A stretch of DNA of 12,706 nt from the NCBI GenBank assembly GCA_016208805.1, contig JACQXL010000216.1, forward strand, positions 1 to 12,706. The letters are read 5' to 3'. The DNA is from Planctomycetota bacterium. Lineage in GTDB: Bacteria; Planctomycetota; MHYJ01; JACQXL01. The notes beneath the pieces were generated by a model. It ran no database searches and had not been told where the DNA came from. It was given only the letters and a program-made list of their open reading frames with translations. This document shows, piece by piece, positions 1-6,336 of this stretch (position 1 is its first letter; the number at the start of each line of letters is the position of its first letter). The translations under genes and the position numbers were made by a program.

Positions 1-7
1 GGGGGAA

Positions 8-75
8 TCCCGACGAAATATCGGGACAAGCACAAATAGAGACCCTTCCCCCGCCCTTTGTTCGCAAAGAGCGGG
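8..75. repeat. Two short intergenic hairpins of the TCCCG...CGGGA kind
   Basis: Positions 8-13 (TCCCGA) pair with 21-26 (TCGGGA) across a 7-nt loop. Positions 50-60 (CCCGCCCTTTG) pair with 65-75 (CAAAGAGCGGG) across TTCG, with one mismatch. The second stem is nearly the same word as the hairpin inside the sigma factor gene at 6579-6606, so the same sequence occurs both between and inside genes. No gene is visible in positions 1-223. Confidence 0.75.
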
Positions 76-113
76 GTCAGGGTGACATTTTGGGCTTAAG
101 TATGTGCCATTCT

Positions 114-183
114 GGTCTGTCCCGCGACCACACCCGCAATTCCCAATTCGCAATCCGCAATTATGTTGTGGTCTGTCCCGCGA
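114..183. repeat. 14-bp direct repeat pair flanking a word-repeat spacer
   Basis: GGTCTGTCCCGCGA occurs at 114-127 and again at 170-183, exactly 56 bp apart. Between them are CACACCCGC and loosely repeated words (CGCAATTCCC, AATTCGCAAT, CCGCAATT). It looks like the short-word spacers elsewhere in the window. No coding potential or function is evident. Confidence 0.6.
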
Positions 184-185
184 GA

Positions 186-248
186 AACAGGGACTTGGAC
201 GAGACTTTTATGAGACAGTCTCTTCAGAGTCTCTTAAGAGTCCCTGTT
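186..248. repeat. 63-bp inverted-repeat element ending the ACR3 remnant
   Basis: AACAGGGACT at 186-195 is the exact reverse complement of AGTCCCTGTT at 239-248. The interior is rich in GAGACT/AGTCTC words that can also pair. The stop codon of the truncated arsenite-transporter frame lies inside it, so this element or a neighbouring one may mark where the gene was broken. A small insertion sequence or MITE remnant is possible; no target duplication was identified. Confidence 0.55.
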
Positions 249-508
249 AAATCCAGAAAACTATGCCCTGCATCGCAGGCAAATAGCCCATTACAAAATA
301 TGGGAAGTGTCCCTCCCACGATGGCGATGGGGATATTGATGTGCCCCGCATAAGTACGGGATGTCGTTGCGACTCCACCTGACTTGAATTTATCCCAGAA
401 CTGTGCCACGGCCGGCCAGCCGTAACCCATACCCACGCCGATGCCCATGGCCAGGAATATCCAGAGCGTCAGGAAGCGGTCTAAGAATGATAATCTCTTT
501 TGTGCCAT
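224..508 (-). pseudogene. ACR3-family arsenite efflux transporter, N-terminal remnant
   Basis: ACR3 proteins are about 350-400 residue membrane carriers that export arsenite. Only 94 codons remain. Residues 6-29 (LSFLDRFLTLWIFLAMGIGV onward) match the first transmembrane segment of ACR3 as I know it, and NIPIAI at residues 58-63 matches the following conserved TTNIPIAI block. Between them sit 13 extra residues (44-56, GGVATTSRTYAGH) encoded by a palindromic element. After residue 63 (left of position 320) the similarity to ACR3 (expected GLILMMYPPL) is lost in every frame, and the tail to 224 runs into an inverted repeat. No ribosome binding site is visible upstream of the ATG at 508. It lies 76 bp downstream of hom on the same strand. 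I read it as a dead fragment; a short membrane peptide is a remote alternative. Confidence 0.6.
341..379 (-). repeat. 39-bp palindromic element inside the ACR3 remnant
   Basis: On the plus strand the block reads CCCGCATAAGTACGGGAT followed by GTCGTTGCGACTCC. The first part is a TCCCG/CGGGA-type palindrome with an ATAAGT loop. The second part matches the tail GTCGCTGCGGCTCC of the sigma factor copy apart from transitions. It adds exactly 13 codons between two conserved ACR3 blocks, so the insertion itself kept the frame. Confidence 0.7.
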
Positions 509-584
509 ATATTCAGTAAGCAGATTGAACGGAATAATTATCCGTTTAAATCAGTTTAATCAGTTTACTAAAAAGGAATAGGTT

Positions 585-1898
585 TTATTCTTCAATGCGT
601 ATCACTGTGGCCTTGCCGCGCATAATTGCCAGCCGATTGATTTCGGACAGCGCCTGTTTTAGCTGCGATTCCTTGGCCGGCCGGGTCAGGATTCGGACAT
701 TACCGAGTTGTTTCTTCGTAGGCACCAGCGCGGCCGTGGCACCGTAGATGCTGATGTTGTGCCTGCCCAGAAGAGTGGCTAATTTGCCGATGACACCGGG
801 TTTGTCTATAATCGGGAAACGGAGGTAATGCTCGGAGACCGTTTCGGCCATGGGCAGAATCTTTTTGTCTCCCCAGTTATAAGCGCCCCGATGGACATCG
901 GGGGTAGTCCCGACACAAGGTGTCGGGACGAAGGCGGGTTGGTTACCCAGTTCAATAATATCGGCCAAGATGGCGGACGCGGTCGGGAGCGGCCCGGCCC
1001 CGCGGCCGTAGAACATCATATCGCCTACCGCGCTGCCGTGCAGATACAAAGCGTTGAACTCGTTCCGGACCGCGGCCAGCGGGTGTTTCTTGGGTATCAT
1101 CGTCGGATGGACCTTGAGTTCCACCTTGTTATGAGCAACCTCGCGAGCGATGGCCAGTAGTTTTATGCAATAGCCGAACTCGTCGGCGTTCTTGATGTCT
1201 TCCAGTTCAATCCCCATGATGCCTTCGGTATAGATATCTTTGGGCGCGACCTTGATGCCGAACGAGAGCGCGGCCAGGACGCATAGTTTGTTGGCCGTAT
1301 CCGCGCCGGATACGTCCGAGGTCGGGTCGGGCTCGGCAAACCCGAGCTGCTGGGCCTGCTTGAGCGCGTCGGCCAAAGACAGTTTCTCCTCGCTCATCCG
1401 GGTGAGGATATAATTGGTCGTGCCGTTGAGGATGCCCATTAGTAGGTTGATGTGGTTGGCCAGCAGTCCTTCCTTGATGGAGCGGATGACCGGGATGCCG
1501 GCGCAGACGGCCGCCTCGTAATAGACCTGTCGGTTGACCAGCCGGGCCGCCTCGAATATCTCGCGGCCGTGATGGGCCAGGACGGCCTTGTTGGCCGTGA
1601 CCACGTCCTTACCGGCCTTCAATGACTTTATGATGTAAGCACGGGCCGGGTCCAGGCCGCCGATGAGTTCAACCACGATATCAATGCTGTCGTCCCCCAG
1701 GATGCGGTTGATGTCTTTGGTCAGGCCGGGCGCCTTGACCGCTCTCTTGTCGGCCGGGTTCCTGACCAGCGTATGCTTGATGACCAGTTTCAGGCCGGTG
1801 CGCCGCTCTATGAAGTCCCGTTGCTGGTTGAGGAGCTTGACCAGTCCGGTGCCGACCTGTCCGCAGCCGAGGAGACCGATGCTAATGTTTTTGCTCAT
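585..1898 (-). CDS. hom: Homoserine dehydrogenase with C-terminal ACT domain
   Basis: Reduces aspartate semialdehyde to homoserine with NAD(P)H in the cytoplasm, the branch-point step toward methionine and threonine. The 437 residues show an N-terminal Rossmann motif (GLLGCGQVGTGL, 8-19), the TANKAVLAHH segment (101-110), the AGIPVI (133-138) and GILNGTTNYIL (155-165) catalytic core, and GFAEPDPTSDVSGADTANKL (186-205). The C-terminal ACT domain (about 357-437, YLRFPIIDKPGVIGKLATLL onward) usually gives feedback control. About 13-16 residues at 323-338 (PCVGTTPDVHRG within them) come from a double hairpin at 886-929, placed in the linker before the ACT domain. The ATG at 1898 puts the Rossmann motif at the expected distance, though no Shine-Dalgarno sequence is seen. 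It lies downstream of lysC and the transsulfuration gene on the same strand, consistent with one operon. Confidence 0.95.
   Translation of the reverse strand: MSKNISIGLLGCGQVGTGLVKLLNQQRDFIERRTGLKLVIKHTLVRNPADKRAVKAPGLTKDINRILGDDSIDIVVELIGGLDPARAYIIKSLKAGKDVVTANKAVLAHHGREIFEAARLVNRQVYYEAAVCAGIPVIRSIKEGLLANHINLLMGILNGTTNYILTRMSEEKLSLADALKQAQQLGFAEPDPTSDVSGADTANKLCVLAALSFGIKVAPKDIYTEGIMGIELEDIKNADEFGYCIKLLAIAREVAHNKVELKVHPTMIPKKHPLAAVRNEFNALYLHGSAVGDMMFYGRGAGPLPTASAILADIIELGNQPAFVPTPCVGTTPDVHRGAYNWGDKKILPMAETVSEHYLRFPIIDKPGVIGKLATLLGRHNISIYGATAALVPTKKQLGNVRILTRPAKESQLKQALSEINRLAIMRGKATVIRIEE
886..929. repeat. Tandem hairpins inserted in frame in hom
   Basis: CCCCGAT (886-892) pairs with ATCGGGG (897-903). 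After 3 nt, GTCCCGACAC (907-916) pairs perfectly with GTGTCGGGAC (920-929) over an AAG loop. Both lie in coding sequence, between the catalytic and ACT domains of homoserine dehydrogenase. Confidence 0.85.
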
Positions 1899-1907
1899 AT
1901 AATCAAA

Positions 1908-2014
1908 AATGACTAATGTCTAAATCCTAATGACGAATCAATTATCAAAATCCGAATGCCTAAATTAGTCATTAGGTATTCGTCATTCTTTCGTCATTCG
2001 TCATTAGGCATTAG
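1908..2014. repeat. Word-type inverted repeat between hom and the transsulfuration gene
   Basis: The spacer is built from variants of AATGAC, CTAATG and GAAT. CTAATGACGAAT at 1927-1938 is the exact reverse complement of ATTCGTCATTAG at 1996-2007. The TAA stop of the upstream gene (2011-2013) lies in the repeat, and the spacer carries no Shine-Dalgarno sequence for hom. The same words recur at 6828-6906. Confidence 0.75.
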
Positions 2015-3159
2015 TGCTTTTTCAAAGCCTGCTTTAAATCATCAATAAGGTCTTGAACGTTTTCTATACCGATTGATAATCGGATGAGGTTGTCATAAAT
2101 CCCGATTTTATGCCTGACCTCGGGCGGCATTGAGGCGTGCGTCATGGACGGCGGATGGTTAATCAGCGAACAGGTCGAGCCGAGGCTTTCGGCCAGCGCG
2201 AATATTTTGGTGGATGCGGCAATCTTCTTGGTCCTGGCCACGTTGCCCTTGACCTCGAACGAGACCATCCCGCCGAAGTCCTTCATCTGTTTCCTGGCGA
2301 TACTATGGCCCGGATGGCTGGGCAGTCCCGGATAATAGACCCGTTTAACCTTGGGATGTTTGGATAAGAATCTGGCCACGGCCTTGGCATTGGCGCAATG
2401 TTTCTGCATCCGGAGCGCCAGCGTCTTGGTGCCGCGCAGGGTCAGGAAGCAGTCCAGCGGACCGGGCACGGCCCCGACCGCGTTCTGGTAGAACTTGAGC
2501 CGTTCGTATAAGTCCTTGTTATTGGTCAACAGCGCGCCGCCGATGATATCCGAATGGCCGCCCAGGTATTTGGTGGTGCTGTGCAGGACGATATCCGCAC
2601 CCAGTTCCAGCGGCAGCTGCAAATACGGAGTGGCAAAGGTGTTGTCCACCACGCTCAAGAGTTTATGCTTTTTAGCGATGGCGATGGCGCCTTTCAGGTC
2701 GGTTATCTTCAGGAGCGGATTGGACGGCGTCTCCAGCCAGAGCACCTTGGTGTTCGGCCTGATGGCCTGCCTGATGTTATTGAGGTCGGTCGCATCCACG
2801 AAGTCAAAGTCCAGTCCGTAGTTGACGAACAGTTTGGTGAATATCCTGTAGGTGCCGCCGTAGAGGTCGTTGGCCGAGACAACATGGTCGCCGCTTTTGA
2901 GCAGGTTCATCACGGTATTGACCGCGGCCAGCCCGCTGGCAAATGCCAGCCCGTATTTGGCGCCTTCCAGCGCGGCCAGATTGGTCTCTAATGCCTTACG
3001 GGTCGGGTTAGCGGTCCGGGAATATGAAAACCCTTTATGCACGCCGACCGCCTCCTGGGCGTAGGTTGAGGTCTGGTAGATGGGCATCATAATTGCGCCG
3101 GTGGTCGGGTCGGGTGGCTGGCCGGAATGGACTGCCTTGGTCTCAAATCTTAATGCCAT
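2011..3159 (-). CDS. metB: Transsulfuration enzyme (cystathionine gamma-synthase/lyase family)
   Basis: A PLP enzyme of the Cys/Met metabolism family, 382 residues from the ATG at 3159. That start has a strong GGAGGT upstream and gives the usual MALRFETKAVHSGQ beginning; an in-frame ATG at 3201 lies in a repeat. Seen: PIYQTSTY (26-33), YSRTANPTR (46-54), ASGLAA (74-79), VVDNTFATPYLQ (170-181) with the cofactor Asp172, and HSTTKYLGGHSD (193-204) with the Schiff-base Lys197. In CGS and CGL a Glu normally sits in SLGGVESL; here the stretch is SLGSTCSL, with Cys330 in that place, so the exact reaction is unsettled. The lysC and hom neighbours favour methionine synthesis from an activated homoserine; cystathionine beta- or gamma-lyase remains possible. 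Confidence 0.85.
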   Translation of the reverse strand: MALRFETKAVHSGQPPDPTTGAIMMPIYQTSTYAQEAVGVHKGFSYSRTANPTRKALETNLAALEGAKYGLAFASGLAAVNTVMNLLKSGDHVVSANDLYGGTYRIFTKLFVNYGLDFDFVDATDLNNIRQAIRPNTKVLWLETPSNPLLKITDLKGAIAIAKKHKLLSVVDNTFATPYLQLPLELGADIVLHSTTKYLGGHSDIIGGALLTNNKDLYERLKFYQNAVGAVPGPLDCFLTLRGTKTLALRMQKHCANAKAVARFLSKHPKVKRVYYPGLPSHPGHSIARKQMKDFGGMVSFEVKGNVARTKKIAASTKIFALAESLGSTCSLINHPPSMTHASMPPEVRHKIGIYDNLIRLSIGIENVQDLIDDLKQALKKH

Positions 3160-3163
3160 AATT

Positions 3164-3169
3164 ACCTCC
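3164..3169 (-). promoter_or_regulatory. Shine-Dalgarno site GGAGGT of the transsulfuration gene
   Basis: On the minus strand GGAGGT is followed by AATT and then ATG (3159). It decides the start in favour of 3159 over the upstream in-frame ATG at 3201. It is one of only two clear Shine-Dalgarno sites in the window. Confidence 0.8.
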
Positions 3170-3175
3170 GAACGA

Positions 3176-3239
3176 AACCACAGATACACACTGATAAACA
3201 CGGATAATCTGTGTCCATCTGTGCCTGCGGTCTGTGGTT
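3176..3239. repeat. ACAGAT-word inverted repeat between lysC and the transsulfuration gene
   Basis: AACCACAGA (3176-3184) is the exact reverse complement of TCTGTGGTT (3231-3239). Inside are the words ACACTGAT, AAACACGGAT and AATCTGTGTCC. The lysC stop codon is just past the right end. Related sequence occurs at 4879-4914 and 6300-6336. Confidence 0.75.
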
Positions 3240-3243
3240 AAGG

Positions 3244-4671
3244 TTACTTAAAGAATTCGCTATGTATCGCCTTGATGGCCCTGGTCAGCGCATCCCCTTT
3301 TTCTTTGATAATAAAGTAATACGCCACCGATGACGCGCCGGCTGAAATCATTTCCACATTAACCGCGGCCGTTGCCACGGCTCCGAAGACCCGGGCGGCC
3401 AACCCTTTGGTTTTGACCAGCCCTTCGCCCACGATGCCGATTAAGGCGATATCCTTGACCTTTTCCAGATGCTCAATCACCCGGATATGGGCCTTATGCA
3501 GCGCCTGATATGCCAGGTCAAGGTCTTCCTTGGCCAGCAGCAGGTTGATGCAGGTCTGCGAGGTGATGACCGATTTAATATTGATACCGCTCTTGCTGAT
3601 ATGGGAAACGATATCATGGAGCGCGCCGAGTTTATAACCCACCCCGGCGCCGTGGATTTTTAGTACCGCGATATTCTGGTCATAGGCGATGCTTTTGACC
3701 ACGCCTTTGGTCTCGTAGCCTTTCTTGATGATGGCCGTGCCTTTCTTGGCCGGATTAAAAGTATTGCGGATGATAATCGGGATATCCTTGAGCATGGCCG
3801 GTTCGACCATCCGGGGATGTAGGATCTCGGCGCCGAAGTAGGCCAGTTCGGCCGCTTCGTCGTAGGAAAGGACATCCAGCAGGCGGCTGGCCTTTCCCGC
3901 ATAAGTGCCCCTACGGGATAAACGGGACTGACTGCGGTCTTGGACGATTTCCGGGCTGACGCTCAGGAAACCGTCCACGTCCTTCCAGATTTCCAGCTGC
4001 CGGGCATCGAGCGCGTAGGCGATGACCGAGGCGCTGTAGTCGCTGCCGCCCCGGCCGAAGGTGGTGGTCCGGCTTTCGGAATCACAGCCGAAGAATCCGG
4101 TCACCAGCGGCGTGACGTCTGATTTGAGCAGCGGCAGGAACAACCGGCGCAGGTTTTTGGTGGCGACCGGCAGTATGACGGTGGCGTTGCCGAAATCGCC
4201 GTCCGTTATCATGCCGATGGTATCCGCCTCAAATGGCCGGTTCCGGATGCCGAAGCGCCCCAGCGCGGCGGACATTATCGCCACGGCGAACCGTTCGCCG
4301 AAACTCAGTATCAGGTCGCGGCTGCGCGGGCTGATTTCTTCCACATAGCTGACGCCGTAAAGGAAACGTTCCAGCCGGTTGAAGCTGTTGGTCAGCAGGT
4401 TGTATACCGTCTGTCGTTCGCCCTTGGCCGGCACGGATTTTTCCAGTAACGACAGGTGTTCGTTCTTTAGCTGGCTGATGAACTTGCGGATGCGGTCTTC
4501 TGCTCCTTGCCTCTGACACTCTACCAAGAAATTAGATAATCGGTCGGTCACGCCGGCGAAGGCGGAAAAGACCACCACCCGCAGCTCTTTGGTAGACGAA
4601 ATAATCCGGGCCACGGTCTTGATGGATGCCACATCCTTGAGACTGGAACCGCCGAATTTAAGGACTTTCAT
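3244..4671 (-). CDS. lysC: Aspartokinase, monofunctional, with C-terminal ACT domains
   Basis: Phosphorylates aspartate, the first step toward lysine, threonine and methionine. The 475 residues begin with the nucleotide-binding KFGGSS motif (5-10). SFGERFA (123-129), the TFGRGGSDYSA block (204-214) and KDVDGFLSVSPEIV (230-243) of the kinase domain follow, then LSYDEAAELAYFGAEILHPR (268-287). Tandem ACT domains fill about 325-475 (VLKIHGAGVGYKLGALHDIV and LIGIVGEGLVKTKGLAARVF), normally the site of lysine or threonine inhibition. Residues about 245-262, including RSQSRLSRRGTYAGK, interrupt the conserved EIV...RLLDVLSYDEA segment and come from a palindromic element. The ATG at 4671 gives the canonical N-terminus; no Shine-Dalgarno sequence is seen. 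It is the first gene of the minus-strand methionine/threonine cluster. Confidence 0.95.
   Translation of the reverse strand: MKVLKFGGSSLKDVASIKTVARIISSTKELRVVVFSAFAGVTDRLSNFLVECQRQGAEDRIRKFISQLKNEHLSLLEKSVPAKGERQTVYNLLTNSFNRLERFLYGVSYVEEISPRSRDLILSFGERFAVAIMSAALGRFGIRNRPFEADTIGMITDGDFGNATVILPVATKNLRRLFLPLLKSDVTPLVTGFFGCDSESRTTTFGRGGSDYSASVIAYALDARQLEIWKDVDGFLSVSPEIVQDRSQSRLSRRGTYAGKASRLLDVLSYDEAAELAYFGAEILHPRMVEPAMLKDIPIIIRNTFNPAKKGTAIIKKGYETKGVVKSIAYDQNIAVLKIHGAGVGYKLGALHDIVSHISKSGINIKSVITSQTCINLLLAKEDLDLAYQALHKAHIRVIEHLEKVKDIALIGIVGEGLVKTKGLAARVFGAVATAAVNVEMISAGASSVAYYFIIKEKGDALTRAIKAIHSEFFK
3886..3939. repeat. Palindromic element inserted in frame in lysC
   Basis: The plus strand reads TTCCCGCATAAGTGCCCC, TACGGGATAAACGGGACT, then GACTGCGGTCT. 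This keeps the CCCGCATAAGT...CGGGA organisation of the ACR3 copy, and its final part resembles the GGGACT/CGCTGCGGCTCC tail of the bioA copy. It codes for about 15-16 residues absent from aspartokinases as I know them. GTYAGK here parallels RTYAGH in the ACR3 remnant. Confidence 0.7.
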
Positions 4672-4674
4672 ATT

Positions 4675-4807
4675 TAAGTAAGCGGATTAAACAGATAGAA
4701 CTGATTCCGTACTTGGGCTGTTAGAGTCCCGCCGAAGCGGGACGAGTTACAGCCCAGTATAGTTGGCAGTAAGTCGTTCCTCCAACTGCCAACTATTAAA
4801 TCCGCTG
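4675..4807. repeat. Nested hairpins in the divergent lysC-bioA spacer
   Basis: The 239-bp spacer (4672-4910) contains no gene. AGCGGATT (4681-4688) and AATCCGCT (about 4799-4806) form outer arms. GGGCTGT and ACAGCCC enclose TCCCGC (4727-4732) paired with GCGGGA (4737-4742) over CGAA. AGTTGGCAGT (4761-4770) pairs perfectly with ACTGCCAACT (4785-4794). Promoters for both divergent genes should lie here, but I could not pick out boxes with confidence. Confidence 0.7.
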
Positions 4808-4878
4808 AATCAGTTTACTAACAAATTTAGGTAGAGGGGTCAAGAAAACATAAAGAGTTGGGTAGCGGAAAAGATTGA

Positions 4879-4914
4879 CCACGCAGATGATTTATCTATA
4901 ATCCAAATCTGTGG
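4879..4914. repeat. CCACAGAT-word inverted repeat overlapping the bioA start
   Basis: CCACGCAGAT (4879-4888) faces ATCTGTGG (4907-4914), the same words as at 3176-3239. The GTG start codon of bioA (4911-4913) lies in the right arm, and an in-frame stop sits at 4899-4901. The repeat therefore supplies the translation start region. Confidence 0.65.
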
Positions 4915-6311
4915 CCTATAAAACCAGATTGTTACAGGCATTGGATAAGCAACATCTCTGGCATCCGTTCACCCAGATGAGGGATTGGATGGCCGATGAT
5001 AACCTGATTATAGAGCGGGCCGAGGGGAATTATCTTTATGATACGGACGGCCGCAAATACCTGGACGGCGTCTCGTCGCTCTGGTGCAATGTGCACGGAC
5101 ATCGCAAGAAGCAAATAGATGCGGCCATCAAACAGCAACTGGATAAAATGGCCCATTCCACGATGCTGGGATTGACCCATCCGCCGGCTATAAAACTGGC
5201 TGAACAACTGATTAAGATTGCACCGCCCGGACTGACCAGGGTCTTTTATTCCGATAACGGCTCCACGGCGATGGAGATTGCGCTCAAGATGGCCTTCCAG
5301 TATTGGCAGCAGACAAGCGACAGGAGACAGGCAACAAGAAAAAAGACCAAGTTCCTAACTTTTGTTAACGCCTATCACGGCGACACCATCGGGTCGGTCA
5401 GTTTAGGCGGGATAGACCTGTTCCACGCCACCTATAAGCCGTTATTGTTTGAGACTATTTCTGCGCCAGCGCCGTATTGCTACCGCTGCCCGGACGCACG
5501 CAATTGCGAGTTGCAATGCCTGGCCGAGATGGAGCGTTTGATAGAGAAACACCGGAACGAATTGGCCGCGGTGGTGATAGAGCCGTTGATGCAGGGCGCG
5601 GCCGGGATGATTAGCCAGCCCAGGGGATTTATCAGGCGTATCCGGCAACTTTGCACTACTCACAATATCCTGATGATAGTAGATGAGGTGGCGACCGGGT
5701 TCGGACGAACCGGCCGGATGTTCGCGGTGGAGCACGAGAATGTCGTGCCGGATATTATGGCCGTGGCTAAAGGCATTACCGGCGGTTACCTGCCCCTGGC
5801 CGCTACGCTCACCACTGAAAAGGTCTTTAACGGATTCCTGGGCGAATATAAGGATAAGAAGACTTTCTTCCACGGACATACCTATACGGGCAACCCGCTG
5901 GCCTGCGCGGCCGCGCTGGCTTCCTTGAAGATATTCCGGGACGAAAAGGTGCTTGAGAAACTCCAACCCAAGATAGCAATAATGCAATCAATCCTCAAAT
6001 CGTTCTATAAACTCAATAATATAGGCGACATCCGGCAGACCGGATTTATGGCCGGCATAGAACTGGTTAAGAATAGATGGACGCGGGAGTCGTATCCCTA
6101 CGAAGCGCGGATGGGGCATAAGGTCATATTAGATGCGCGCAGGCCTCGACACCACGGTCGGGACTCCGCTGCGGCTCCGCACGGCGTGATTCTGCGTCCG
6201 CTGGGCGATGTGATTGTCCTGATGCCGCCGTTGAGCATAACTATCAGGGAACTGATAGAGTTATTGCATAGCGCTTACCACGCTATAGAAAGCGTCGGGA
6301 ACCACAGATGA
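4911..6311 (+). CDS. bioA: Adenosylmethionine-8-amino-7-oxononanoate aminotransferase
   Basis: Transfers an amino group from S-adenosylmethionine to KAPA to make DAPA in biotin synthesis; PLP-dependent. The 466 residues show LWHPFTQMRDW (16-26), YLDGVSSLW (50-58), the phosphate-binding DNGSTAMEIALKM (115-127), NAYHGDTIGSVS (153-164), VDEVATGFGRTG (257-268) with the cofactor Asp258, the Schiff-base Lys287 in AVAKGITGGYLP, and HGHTYTGNPLAC (321-332). The end matches the GVILRPLGDVIVLMPPL signature but is split from DARR by 13 extra residues (412-424, PRHHGRDSAAAPH) encoded by a palindromic element. A second odd stretch, SDRRQATRK (136-144), lies in a variable loop. The start must be GTG 4911, since a stop precedes it and the next ATG (4977) would remove LWHPFTQM. 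No other bio genes are nearby; it overlaps the sigma factor gene by ATGA. Confidence 0.95.
   Translation: MAYKTRLLQALDKQHLWHPFTQMRDWMADDNLIIERAEGNYLYDTDGRKYLDGVSSLWCNVHGHRKKQIDAAIKQQLDKMAHSTMLGLTHPPAIKLAEQLIKIAPPGLTRVFYSDNGSTAMEIALKMAFQYWQQTSDRRQATRKKTKFLTFVNAYHGDTIGSVSLGGIDLFHATYKPLLFETISAPAPYCYRCPDARNCELQCLAEMERLIEKHRNELAAVVIEPLMQGAAGMISQPRGFIRRIRQLCTTHNILMIVDEVATGFGRTGRMFAVEHENVVPDIMAVAKGITGGYLPLAATLTTEKVFNGFLGEYKDKKTFFHGHTYTGNPLACAAALASLKIFRDEKVLEKLQPKIAIMQSILKSFYKLNNIGDIRQTGFMAGIELVKNRWTRESYPYEARMGHKVILDARRPRHHGRDSAAAPHGVILRPLGDVIVLMPPLSITIRELIELLHSAYHAIESVGNHR
6144..6182 (+). repeat. 39-bp palindromic element inserted in frame in bioA
   Basis: The block reads CCTCGACACCACGGTCGGGA, then CTCCGCTGCGGCTCCGCAC. 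The first part looks like an eroded TCCCGACACC/GGTGTCGGGA hairpin. The second shares the 15-mer CGCTGCGGCTCCGCA exactly with the sigma factor copy. It separates two blocks that are adjacent in known BioA proteins and codes for 13 residues. Confidence 0.8.
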
Positions 6312-6336
6312 ACAGCAAAGCGTCAGATGAACACGG
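6300..6336 (+). repeat. ACAGATGAACACGG-type repeat spanning the bioA/sigma junction
   Basis: AACCACAGATGAACA is followed by CAGATGAACACGG, echoing the AACCACAGAT...AACACGG words of the lysC spacer (3176-3206). It contains the bioA stop (6309-6311), the overlapping ATG of the sigma gene (6308-6310) and the first nine or so sigma codons. Confidence 0.5.

Noticed and set aside
3160..3201. Upstream start of the transsulfuration gene (MFISVYLWFRSEVI)
   Set aside because: It is encoded by the ACAGAT word repeat, while GGAGGT precedes the ATG at 3159.
4741..4800. Lysine riboswitch or attenuator upstream of lysC
   Set aside because: Hairpins are present, but I see no conserved riboswitch core or leader peptide; the stems are explained by repeat words.
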